64,000 nt of DNA from Amycolatopsis tolypomycina. Lineage in GTDB: Bacteria; Actinomycetota; Actinomycetes; Mycobacteriales; Pseudonocardiaceae. The position numbers were made by a program, and so were the translations under genes. Below, piece by piece: positions 45,741 through 53,156 of the stretch. The notes under the pieces were generated by a model. The model was not told the origin of the DNA and ran no database searches. It saw only the letters and a list, made by a program, of their open reading frames with translations. The stretch is from contig NZ_FNSO01000004.1 in the NCBI RefSeq assembly GCF_900105945.1, forward strand, positions 7,382,001 through 7,446,000, given 5' to 3'. The first letter of the stretch is position 1. The number at the start of each line of letters is the position of its first letter.

Positions 45741-46429
45741 GGCGGGGTTTCCCTCAGGACGTACCCCACTCCCCGCACCGTGTGGATCAGCCTCGGCTCC
45801 CCCTCGGCTTCCGTCTTGCGGCGCAAGTAGCCGACGTAGACCTCCAGCGCGTTGCCCGACGTCGGGAAGTCGTAACCCCATACTTCCTCCAGGATCCGGC
45901 CCCGCGTGAGGACGTGCTTCGGGTAGGAAAGGAACAGTTCCAGCAGGGCGAATTCGGTCCTGGTCAGGCTGATCTCGCGGCCACCGCGGCGGACCTCCCG
46001 GGTGCCCGGGTCGAGGGTCAGGTCCGCGAACGACAGCACCTCCGAGGCCTGGCCGGCCGGGCCCTCCGGGATGGCACGGCGCAGCAGCGCCCGCAGCCGG
46101 GCGAGCAGCTCCTCGAGCGCGAAGGGTTTCGGCAGGTAGTCGTCGGCGCCGGCGTCCAGCCCGGACACCCGGTCGGAGACGGTGTCGCGCGCGGTGAGCA
46201 CGAGGATCGGCAGGTCGTCGCCGGTGCTGCGCAGGCGGCGGGCGACCTCCAGGCCGTCCAGCCGGGGCATCATGACGTCGAGCACCATCGCGTCCGGCCG
46301 GTCGGCGATGATCGCCTCGAGGGCCTGCGCACCGTCACTGGCCAGCTGGACCTGGTAGCCGTTGAACTCCAGGGACCGCCGGAGCGACTCACGGACGGCG
46401 CGGTCGTCGTCCACCACAAGGATGCGCAT
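45737..46429 (-). CDS. mprA: MprA-type response regulator
   Basis: OmpR-family regulator, 230 aa. It starts [20 protein letters not shown], has phospho-Asp in [14 protein letters not shown] and Lys in [11 protein letters not shown]. The winged helix contains [20 protein letters not shown] and ends [12 protein letters not shown]. From memory it is very close to mycobacterial MprA along its length. A direct repeat 22 nt upstream (46451-46468) suggests autoregulation. Confidence 0.92.
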   Translation of the reverse strand: MRILVVDDDRAVRESLRRSLEFNGYQVQLASDGAQALEAIIADRPDAMVLDVMMPRLDGLEVARRLRSTGDDLPILVLTARDTVSDRVSGLDAGADDYLPKPFALEELLARLRALLRRAIPEGPAGQASEVLSFADLTLDPGTREVRRGGREISLTRTEFALLELFLSYPKHVLTRGRILEEVWGYDFPTSGNALEVYVGYLRRKTEAEGEPRLIHTVRGVGYVLRETPP

Positions 46430-46450
46430 GGCGCTAGTTTTACGCAGCGT

Positions 46451-46468
46451 GCTGAGACCCGCCTAAGA
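46451..46468 (-). promoter_or_regulatory. Putative MprA box of mprA
   Basis: On the gene strand TCTTAGG and TCTCAGC are 11 bp apart, ending 22 nt before the ATG. Compare CTCAGGA/CTCAGGA with the same period and position before the HtrA-like gene at 41835-41852. Confidence 0.5.
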
Positions 46469-46495
46469 ACACACGCAGAACTCACAAAGGATTTT

Positions 46496-47104
46496 TCACT
46501 CCGGACCGCGCGCGACCGGCGCGTTCCAGCGCCGCCAGAGCGCGACCATCCTGATGGAGACCACGGCAGCGGCCGCGACGACGGTCACCGGCCCCTGCGG
46601 CAGTCGCGCAGCGTGACCGGCGGCGACGAGCGCCGAGCCGGCCAGCGCGGCCACGGCGTAGATCTCCTTCCGCAGGACGAGCGGGATTTCCCGGAGCAGC
46701 AGATCGCGCACGGCCCCGCCGCCGATGCCGGTGGTCATCCCGATCAGACACGCGGCGTAGACGGTGGCGCCGGCGTTGAGCGCGGTGGTCGTCCCGGCGG
46801 TGGCGAAGACGCCGAGACCGAGCGCATCGGCGAGGAGAACGCCCCGCCGCAGCCGCGCGACCTGCGGGTGGAAGACGAAGACGACCAGGGCGGTCCCGGC
46901 GCAGACGGCGAGGTAGGGCCAGTTCCGCAGCGTCGTCGGCGGGTGGATGCCGAGCAGGACGTCCCGGATGACCCCACCGCCCAGGGCGGTGGTGAGGCCC
47001 ACCACAACGACACCGAAGACGTCGAGCCGCGCCCGCACCGCGGCGAGCGCCCCGGACGCGGCGAAGGCGACGAGCCCGACGAACTCCAGCGCCGTGAGCA
47101 GCAT
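46496..47104 (-). CDS. TRIC/UPF0126-family membrane channel
   Basis: Trimeric intracellular cation channel-like protein, 202 aa, with seven helices in two repeats. The repeat signatures GLTTALGGGVIRDVLLG and GMTTGIGGGAVRDLLL are the family hallmark. The ATG at 47104 directly abuts the stop of the NarL-type regulator at 47105. Bacterial members are potassium-permeable in vitro, but their role is uncertain. Confidence 0.88.
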   Translation of the reverse strand: MLLTALEFVGLVAFAASGALAAVRARLDVFGVVVVGLTTALGGGVIRDVLLGIHPPTTLRNWPYLAVCAGTALVVFVFHPQVARLRRGVLLADALGLGVFATAGTTTALNAGATVYAACLIGMTTGIGGGAVRDLLLREIPLVLRKEIYAVAALAGSALVAAGHAARLPQGPVTVVAAAAVVSIRMVALWRRWNAPVARGPE

Positions 47105-47758
47105 TTATTGGTCGAGCAGTCCACCGCGATAGGCCAGCAGCGCGGCCTGCACCCGGTTGGCGGCACCGATCTTCGAGAGCACGGCGGAGACGTACCCCTT
47201 GACGGTGGCTTCGGAGAGGTGAAGCCGCCCGCCGATCTCGGCGTTGGACAGGCCCTGACCGATGAGCGCGACGACCTCACGTTCCCGTTCGGACAGGGAG
47301 GCGAGCAGCTTCCGGGCGGGCTGAGCAGCACGTTGTTCGTCCCGGTGCGACTGAACCATCCGCGCGGCGACGCCCGGGTCCAGGACGGCGCCGCCCCTTG
47401 CCAGGTCCCGGACGGCCCTGAGCAGCGCGGCGGGATCGATGTCCTTGAGGAGGAAGCCGTTGGCGCCGAGCCGCAGGGCGAGGCTGACGTATTCGTCGAT
47501 GTCGAAGGTGGTCAGCATGGCCACGGTGGGCGGATCGGGGAGGGCGAGGATGGCCCGCAGGGCGCGAATGCCGTCGTCCGGGGCCCGCATCTTGATGTCG
47601 AGAAGGGCCACGTCGGGGTGGTATCGCCGGGCAACCTCCACGGCGGATCTGCCGTCGCTCGCCTCGCCCACGATCTCGATGTCCTGGGCCCCGGACATCA
47701 TCGCGCGCAACCCCGAGCGCACCAGTTCCTCGTCGTCGGCGAACATGAGCTTGATCAA
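47105..47758 (-). CDS. Orphan NarL/FixJ-type response regulator
   Basis: LuxR-type HTH response regulator, 217 aa. The receiver has KLMFADDEELVRSGL, phospho-Asp in VALLDIKM and Lys in GFLLKDIDP. The HTH is LSEREREVVALIGQGLSNAEI followed by LHLSEATVKGYVSAVLSKI, split here. The TTG at 47758 follows GGAGGG by 5 nt and gives the usual start IKLMFADDEE. A longer reading is less supported. No kinase is adjacent. Confidence 0.87.
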   Translation of the reverse strand: MIKLMFADDEELVRSGLRAMMSGAQDIEIVGEASDGRSAVEVARRYHPDVALLDIKMRAPDDGIRALRAILALPDPPTVAMLTTFDIDEYVSLALRLGANGFLLKDIDPAALLRAVRDLARGGAVLDPGVAARMVQSHRDEQRAAQPARKLLASLSEREREVVALIGQGLSNAEIGGRLHLSEATVKGYVSAVLSKIGAANRVQAALLAYRGGLLDQ

Positions 47759-48030
47759 CGAAGCCCTCCGCAACAGCCGGTGGAGGCGGCTCCCCGCATC
47801 CCGTTAACGAAGGTTACCTACTGTTGTTCAGCAGTTCGAAACCAGACACGACCAGGTGAGGCACTGGTCCGTCCAGGTCAGGTCCGGTCCGCCGTCCGGC
47901 AGGGTGTATCCCCGCTGTCGACTGTCACCGAGAACCACTCACCTGGGTGACGACGTCCGTCGGGTTGCTCCATCCGTGCCCCTCCTGCTGCGACAACCCG
48001 GGACAGGTTAAGCTGACCGGGCAGTGGCAG

Positions 48031-48103
48031 GCCCTCGTAGCTCAGGGGATAGAGCACCGCTCTCCTAAAGCGGGTGTCGCAGGTTCGAATCCTGCCGGGG
48101 GCA
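48031..48103 (+). tRNA. tRNA-Arg (CCT)
   Basis: A 73-nt cloverleaf. Acceptor GCCCTCG pairs with CGGGGGC allowing one G-T. The anticodon stem is CCGCT/AGCGG with loop CTCCTAA (anticodon CCT, codon AGG). The T-arm has GGTTCGAATCC. CCA is not encoded; TTTT follows at 48106, a weak termination signal. Confidence 0.94.
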
Positions 48104-48173
48104 CCTTTTCTCGGTCACGAAACTCTCCAACAGCGTCGCTCGCGGACCGGCAAGTGCGCTCGTCTTCGATGCG

Positions 48174-49049
48174 CTACCGCGCCGGGCGACGCTCGCGATC
48201 GGTCCGCCGACGCGCTGCGGCGTCGAGCAGGTCGGCCACCGTCCGGTGGGCCGGCCCGGGCGTGGCCCGCGCGGTGCCACCGCTATGGCGGCGCAGCAGC
48301 TCCGCCCGGACCCGCGCGCCCTCCCCCAGCATGATCCGGGCGAGGTAGCTGTCCTTTTCAGCGGCCGGCAGGTCGGTCACCCAGGTGGCCAGGGCATCGG
48401 GATCGCCCGCGGTGTCCGCGAGCGGCGGGGAAGCCTCGGCTGCGACGGCCAGGAGGTCGTCGTCGAGGCGAAGAAAGTCGGCCAGTGCTCCCTGCGCTGC
48501 AGTGAGCGTGTCCAAACCGGCCGGGACCGGTGGTTCGAGCTCGTCGTCGGCTTCACGGTCGAAGGCGTCCTCGTCGCGCTCCCATGCGCCGTAAGCCGCC
48601 AGCCATGCCAGATAGAGCGGCCGGATGTCGCCGGCGGCGAGCTCGGCGCGGACTCCGACGATCGCCGACAGCAAGTTCTCGGCGTCGTCGTCGAAATCGG
48701 ACTCACCGGTGTCGTCTTCGCTCGCGAAGTCGAGGACGACGAACTCGCCCGCGACCCAGGCGCTCGTGTCCCCGGCGCAGTAGTCCTCGACAAAATCCGG
48801 GTTGAGCAGATCGGACGGCAGGCGGAACATCACCCGGTGGCTGCCCCAGTTCGCCACATACAGGTGCGCGTCGTAATAGCGCTCCATCAGCTCGCGCGGG
48901 TCACCCTTGAAATCGCCCCAGTGGTACTCGTTCACGAAGCTGGTGGCGCTGATCATCGCCCGGGTGGACAAGGACCGGACCGCGGCTTGCTCGTCGTCGT
49001 CCAGTGGCCGGTCGATCGCCAGGAACTCGTAGTACTGGTATTCGCTCAC
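48174..49049 (-). CDS. Conserved acidic protein of unknown function
   Basis: 291 aa, no membrane segment or signal. It starts MSEYQYYEFLAIDRPLDDDE and has ATSFVNEYHWGDFKGDP and MERYYDAHLYVANWGSHRVMFRLP. I recall near-identical starts in unnamed actinomycete proteins, sometimes beside SWIM zinc-finger genes. The middle is rich in Asp and Glu; the C-terminal 40 residues are basic and probably flexible. It overlaps the 107-aa gene upstream by 4 nt. No function can be assigned. Confidence 0.7.
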   Translation of the reverse strand: MSEYQYYEFLAIDRPLDDDEQAAVRSLSTRAMISATSFVNEYHWGDFKGDPRELMERYYDAHLYVANWGSHRVMFRLPSDLLNPDFVEDYCAGDTSAWVAGEFVVLDFASEDDTGESDFDDDAENLLSAIVGVRAELAAGDIRPLYLAWLAAYGAWERDEDAFDREADDELEPPVPAGLDTLTAAQGALADFLRLDDDLLAVAAEASPPLADTAGDPDALATWVTDLPAAEKDSYLARIMLGEGARVRAELLRRHSGGTARATPGPAHRTVADLLDAAARRRTDRERRPAR

Positions 49050-49369
49050 AGCTCTTCCCGTTCGTCCGCGCCGGTGAACGGCTTCGCCCGGAAACTCGAG
49101 TCGTCTCCCAGATGGAAGAACAGGTGCCCTTCGATCGTGTCGCCCTCGTCGACACCTTCCCAGGTGAACTCGACGCCGGGACAGCCGTCACGTTCGCTCG
49201 CGCGGCAGTCCAGCTGCCCGGTGACGGCGACGAACCCGAGCTGCCCGGTTCCATCTGCGGCGAACTCGATGAATCCGGGTGCGACCAGGTCGACGGCTTC
49301 GCGGTCCCAGCAGCTCATCGCCGTGATCCGCCACCGGCCGACCAGCCGCCTCGGTAGAGGTCGTGTCAC
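49046..49369 (-). CDS. Small protein of unknown function
   Basis: 107 aa from a GTG. The sequence LVGRWRITAMSCWDREAVDLV then FIEFAADGTGQLGFVAVTGQLDC resembles a small lipocalin-like beta fold, with alternating hydrophobic residues. There is no signal peptide. It overlaps the acidic protein by 4 nt (translational coupling), so the two may act together. No family recognised. Confidence 0.6.
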   Translation of the reverse strand: MTRPLPRRLVGRWRITAMSCWDREAVDLVAPGFIEFAADGTGQLGFVAVTGQLDCRASERDGCPGVEFTWEGVDEGDTIEGHLFFHLGDDSSFRAKPFTGADEREEL

Positions 49370-49506
49370 GAGATGGCAGAGTAGCCACTCCTTCGTGGAC
49401 TGCCGCCGCCGAGCTGGCTCCAGCTACCACGAAGCGCGGCTGACCGAGCTGGACGCCTTCGAGGCAGCCAGTCCGGGGCCGAGATCTCACTGGCCGCTGG
49501 TGCGGC

Positions 49507-51480
49507 TCAACGGCGCCGCTTCTTGCGGGACCGGGTCAAACCGCCCAGTGGATGCGCCTGAGGGCCCGGCCCGAACACCTCGGCCAGCTCCGCCAGCCCC
49601 ACCCGATCCGGGTGCCCCGAACCGAGGATCGCTTCCCGCAAACCCGCGAGCTCGCCGCTGGGCAGTGCGCTCGACACTCCTTCCGGCCCGGCCGCCTCCA
49701 GCAGGACGAGGAACTGCTCGGTCATGCCGAGCAGGCGTTCCCGGTCGTCGAGTTCGCCGAGGTCCAGTTCGCCGCGGTCGATCAGCATGTTTGTCGCGAT
49801 CGGACCGAGGGCCGGGTCGGTGCGCATGTCGCGGAGCACCGCGCCGCCGTCCGGAAGGGCGTCGACGAGGACCGCGAACATGTCCGCCGCCCGTGTGCGG
49901 AACGGGCTTTCGCGGATGGCGTCCAGCAAAAGCGAAAGGTCCCCACCATGTGCGGCCAGCCAGCCGGAGATCTCCGCCGCGGCCGTCTCCGGGGTGTAGT
50001 GGTCCACGAGCGCGCCCAGCATCGGGGCCGGGGCCGCGTCCACGAGATCACCCACCAGGGGCGCGACCCGGCCCTCCCGCAGCAGCCGCCCCCTGACCGC
50101 CCGGACGCCCAGGGGCGTGAGGGTGACCAGGTCGACCGACGAAGCATCGAGCGCGCCCCGCAGCCGGTCCTGCACCTCCGGCGGGAGCTCGGGATTTTCC
50201 CCTGCCAGGTCACTGCTGTACATCGGATCGGGCGGCCCCGTGGTCAGCTCGACCGCGCCGAATTCGGCCAGCGTGCCGAGCAACCGGCGGAACTCCATGA
50301 CGAGGCCGTTCCGCCACATCGGCTCGGCCGACGGTTGCAGATCGAAGTAGGTGTGCTCGACACAGGCCAGCCAGACGGTTTCGGCGAGCCGGACGACCGG
50401 AACCGGCTCCGGCAGGCCGTAGATCGTGTTGAGCACATCCGGCAGCACGATGTCCAAGCTCTCGTCGAGCAGCTCCGTGTAGCCGGGTCCCCAGCCGCTT
50501 CCCTTGATCAGCAGGCCGCGCGCGGGGAGTGCGTCGAACGCCGCCGTCCACAACGCGAGGGCATCCTTCACCAGCGGCGCTGCCTTGGCTACGCGCACCA
50601 GTTTGCCCTTGACCGCCCGCACGACCCGGGTGCGCTTCGCGAGTTCGAAAAGGATGGCGAGGTGCGGTAGGTCGGCGCTGCTGCGGACGGGGTACACCTT
50701 GTCGCCGCCGTCCCATTCGAGCACGTCGCCGGTATCCAGCAGCGACACCAGCTCGCGGGCGTCGGCGAGCTTCAGGTTGCCGGTGGTGGTCAACGCGCGG
50801 CCGTCGCCCACCCAGTCGACGAACTTCCGCAGCTGGGTCACGATCGACGAGGCTTCGGCCGTGTCCGCCAGCTCCGCGTCGGCCGGCAACGAGACCGCCG
50901 GCTGCGCGAACGCCCGTTCGGCCTGCTCGGTGATCTGCTTGGCGACGAGTTCGTCCAGGAGTTCGGCGTCATGACTGTGCCGCCCCTCGCGTACGTCGGC
51001 GAAGAACGCGTTCAACGCCTCGTGGTCCGAGGGGTCGATTCCCTTCCGGGCGGCCGTCATCACCCAGTACTTGGCGACGCCGAAATTGCGCTCGTCGGCC
51101 ATCGCGGCCGGGAAGCCGTCCGTCGCCGCGGCGACCGCGGCCTCGAGTTCCGCCGGCGGGTCGCCCATGGGGTCCACCAGCCCGGTCTCGTGGAGATAGC
51201 GGAGGAACAGCCGCAGCGTTCCGGGCACGAGGACGGCCTCGTCGGCGGTCGCCGACATTGTGCGCGGCACGTACGACAACAGGAATTCCCGGACCAGCGC
51301 GGCCGTCCAGTGAGTCAGCCGCCCGTCGACCGAGGTGTGCCGGAACTGGAGTGCCGAGACCACGGCGTAGGGGTCGAGCTCACGGCCTTGCGCGGCAGCC
51401 CACTTCGTGAGACGCCGGATCAGGAGGCCCTGCCCCGCTTCGTAGCCCTCGTGATCGTCCTGGTCGTAGTAGGTGCGCAC
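49507..51480 (-). CDS. Large conserved protein of unknown function
   Basis: 657 aa, soluble, mostly helical, with no membrane segment. It begins MRTYYDQDDHEGYEAGQGLL and ends in a basic LTRSRKKRRR tail. Leucine-rich helices run throughout and no catalytic motif is visible. The frame is clean with strong third-position G/C, so the gene is real. It lies 18 nt after the 286-aa protein gene on the same strand, forming a unit with it and the vWA gene. Confidence 0.7.
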   Translation of the reverse strand: MRTYYDQDDHEGYEAGQGLLIRRLTKWAAAQGRELDPYAVVSALQFRHTSVDGRLTHWTAALVREFLLSYVPRTMSATADEAVLVPGTLRLFLRYLHETGLVDPMGDPPAELEAAVAAATDGFPAAMADERNFGVAKYWVMTAARKGIDPSDHEALNAFFADVREGRHSHDAELLDELVAKQITEQAERAFAQPAVSLPADAELADTAEASSIVTQLRKFVDWVGDGRALTTTGNLKLADARELVSLLDTGDVLEWDGGDKVYPVRSSADLPHLAILFELAKRTRVVRAVKGKLVRVAKAAPLVKDALALWTAAFDALPARGLLIKGSGWGPGYTELLDESLDIVLPDVLNTIYGLPEPVPVVRLAETVWLACVEHTYFDLQPSAEPMWRNGLVMEFRRLLGTLAEFGAVELTTGPPDPMYSSDLAGENPELPPEVQDRLRGALDASSVDLVTLTPLGVRAVRGRLLREGRVAPLVGDLVDAAPAPMLGALVDHYTPETAAAEISGWLAAHGGDLSLLLDAIRESPFRTRAADMFAVLVDALPDGGAVLRDMRTDPALGPIATNMLIDRGELDLGELDDRERLLGMTEQFLVLLEAAGPEGVSSALPSGELAGLREAILGSGHPDRVGLAELAEVFGPGPQAHPLGGLTRSRKKRRR

Positions 51481-51498
51481 CCGGTCCCCTCTTGTCGC

Positions 51499-52359
51499 CT
51501 ACCGGCAAGGTAACTGATCCGCCCACCGCGCCCCATAGACCAGCCCCGGCGTCAGGTGCCGGAACTGCAGATGGACCTCCCCCGCCGCATCGACGGCCGG
51601 CCTCCGGCCCCGGTACCGCGGGTCCACGACGTCCCTCTCGAAGGCCCCATCCAACGCCAGCACCTCCGACGGCCGCTCCTTTCCGAACTTCACCCGCAGG
51701 TCGAACACCTCACACCGGTGCCGTGGGACGTACACCATCTGTGACGCCGACTCAAAAGAGAACACCGCCGCGAACTCCCACGACTCGCCGCGGGACAGCG
51801 CCGCCGGCAGCTCCACCGTTCCCGACGACAGCGTTCCGCCGTACAGCACCAGACCCTCGCCGGCCGGAAAGGCCAGGTCGAACGACCGCAAACCGTCCTG
51901 GTCGGCCACCAAACGGTGCTGCTCGAACACGCACGATTCCTCGACCACCAGGGCCAGCGTCAACGACGAGATGTGCCAGCTGCCCGACGAAGGCAGGACC
52001 GACAACGCCAGCTCCGCCAGCAGCTCGATCGCCTCGTCCACGCGGCGGCGGACCGTCCGTGGATCACGGTCCACGCGCAGAGCCGCCCACCTCACCCTCT
52101 CCTGGTACAGCGGCTGGCGGGCCTCCGGGGTGATCGCGAAGGCCGCCAACGCCGCCAGGCGGAGGTCCTCCGGCAACTGGGATGCCAGCTCCGACAGGCG
52201 ACCGGACACCTTTGTCCGGATTGCCACCATTCCGTCGGACTCCGCGACCCCGCATGCCGCGGACAACGCGGGCCCGACTCGGTCCGCGAGCCTGCTCGCC
52301 TGCAGACCGCGGCCCTTCCGCAACGTCTTCAGCTCGCGGACCAGCTCAGTGCGCTCCAC
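51499..52359 (-). CDS. Putative DNA-binding protein with helical N-terminus and beta-rich C-terminus
   Basis: 286 aa. The first 50 residues (ELVRELKTLRKGRGLQASRLADRVG) resemble the start of XRE-type regulators. A second helical part contains YQERVRWAALRVDRDPRTVRRRVDEAIELL, seen in pieces, which could be a second HTH. Residues 125-286 look like a beta sandwich. I know similar unnamed proteins in Streptomyces. The start overlaps the vWA gene by 14 nt, so the two are coupled. Confidence 0.65.
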   Translation of the reverse strand: MERTELVRELKTLRKGRGLQASRLADRVGPALSAACGVAESDGMVAIRTKVSGRLSELASQLPEDLRLAALAAFAITPEARQPLYQERVRWAALRVDRDPRTVRRRVDEAIELLAELALSVLPSSGSWHISSLTLALVVEESCVFEQHRLVADQDGLRSFDLAFPAGEGLVLYGGTLSSGTVELPAALSRGESWEFAAVFSFESASQMVYVPRHRCEVFDLRVKFGKERPSEVLALDGAFERDVVDPRYRGRRPAVDAAGEVHLQFRHLTPGLVYGARWADQLPCR

Positions 52360-53008
52360 CGGCTTCTCCTTCAGTGCGTTTCCATGGCAACCCCCTTGCG
52401 GACCCCCTTTTGGACAGGGTGCGGTCAGCCGGTGGACGGGAAGTGGACAGAACGTGCATCACCGAGGCGATCAGCGCCGTCCCCACCCGGACGCCGTCGC
52501 GGCCCACGTACGTCCGGTGCGTTCCGATGCGGTCCAGTGCCTCCTGGTCCGCGTCGCCCAGGCCGAACGTCACCACGCGGGGGCAGCAGGACCAGGACGG
52601 GTCCGTCAGGGCGGCGAACGCGAACGGCCAGGTCACCGGGTCCGTCGGCTGGCCGTCGGACAGGACGAACACCAGCGGGCGGTGCACGGCCAGGCGGTGG
52701 CGCTTCAACACGAAAAGGTCGCGGTCGATCGTGGCGCGCAGGAACGTGAACAGCGGGCCGAAGTTGGTGCCCGCGGACGGTCCCGGCTCGGGCAGCTCGG
52801 CGAGGTCGTCCATCGGGAGCAGGGACTGGACCACCTGCGGCCGCTCGCCGAAGCCCACCACGCTGCAGAACACGCGGCCGGCCAGTGACGCGTCCGCGTG
52901 GACGGCGCCGCGGAACTCGCGCAGCCCGGCGTTCAGCTCGTCGATGTGGTCGGTCATCGAAAGCGAGACATCGCAGGCCACGTAGCACGGCAACACGTCG
53001 GACCCCAT
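52346..53008 (-). CDS. vWA-domain protein, TerY-like
   Basis: 220 aa, a single von Willebrand A domain. The MIDAS metal site is complete: CDVSLSM (DxSxS), the Thr of SAGTNFGPL and LSDGQPTDP (Asp). No signal or membrane helix, so it acts in the cytosol. TerY-like vWA proteins accompany TerD and kinases in tellurite/stress clusters, but none of those partners is here. The ATG at 53008 has GGAG upstream. A longer frame exists but adds non-family residues. It is the first gene of a three-gene unit. Confidence 0.8.
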   Translation of the reverse strand: MGSDVLPCYVACDVSLSMTDHIDELNAGLREFRGAVHADASLAGRVFCSVVGFGERPQVVQSLLPMDDLAELPEPGPSAGTNFGPLFTFLRATIDRDLFVLKRHRLAVHRPLVFVLSDGQPTDPVTWPFAFAALTDPSWSCCPRVVTFGLGDADQEALDRIGTHRTYVGRDGVRVGTALIASVMHVLSTSRPPADRTLSKRGSARGLPWKRTEGEAGGAH

Positions 53009-53156
53009 AACGGTTTCTCCTTCACACCCCAGGTTGACCGGCGGAGTCTGCCGAGCCCGCGTGCACCGAACGTGGAAGAAATGCGGATTTCCGAAACCCG
53101 GACGGCCGCTTGCGCGACATCGAAAGTGGACAGCAAGCTGACGCCGGGGAGGCCGC

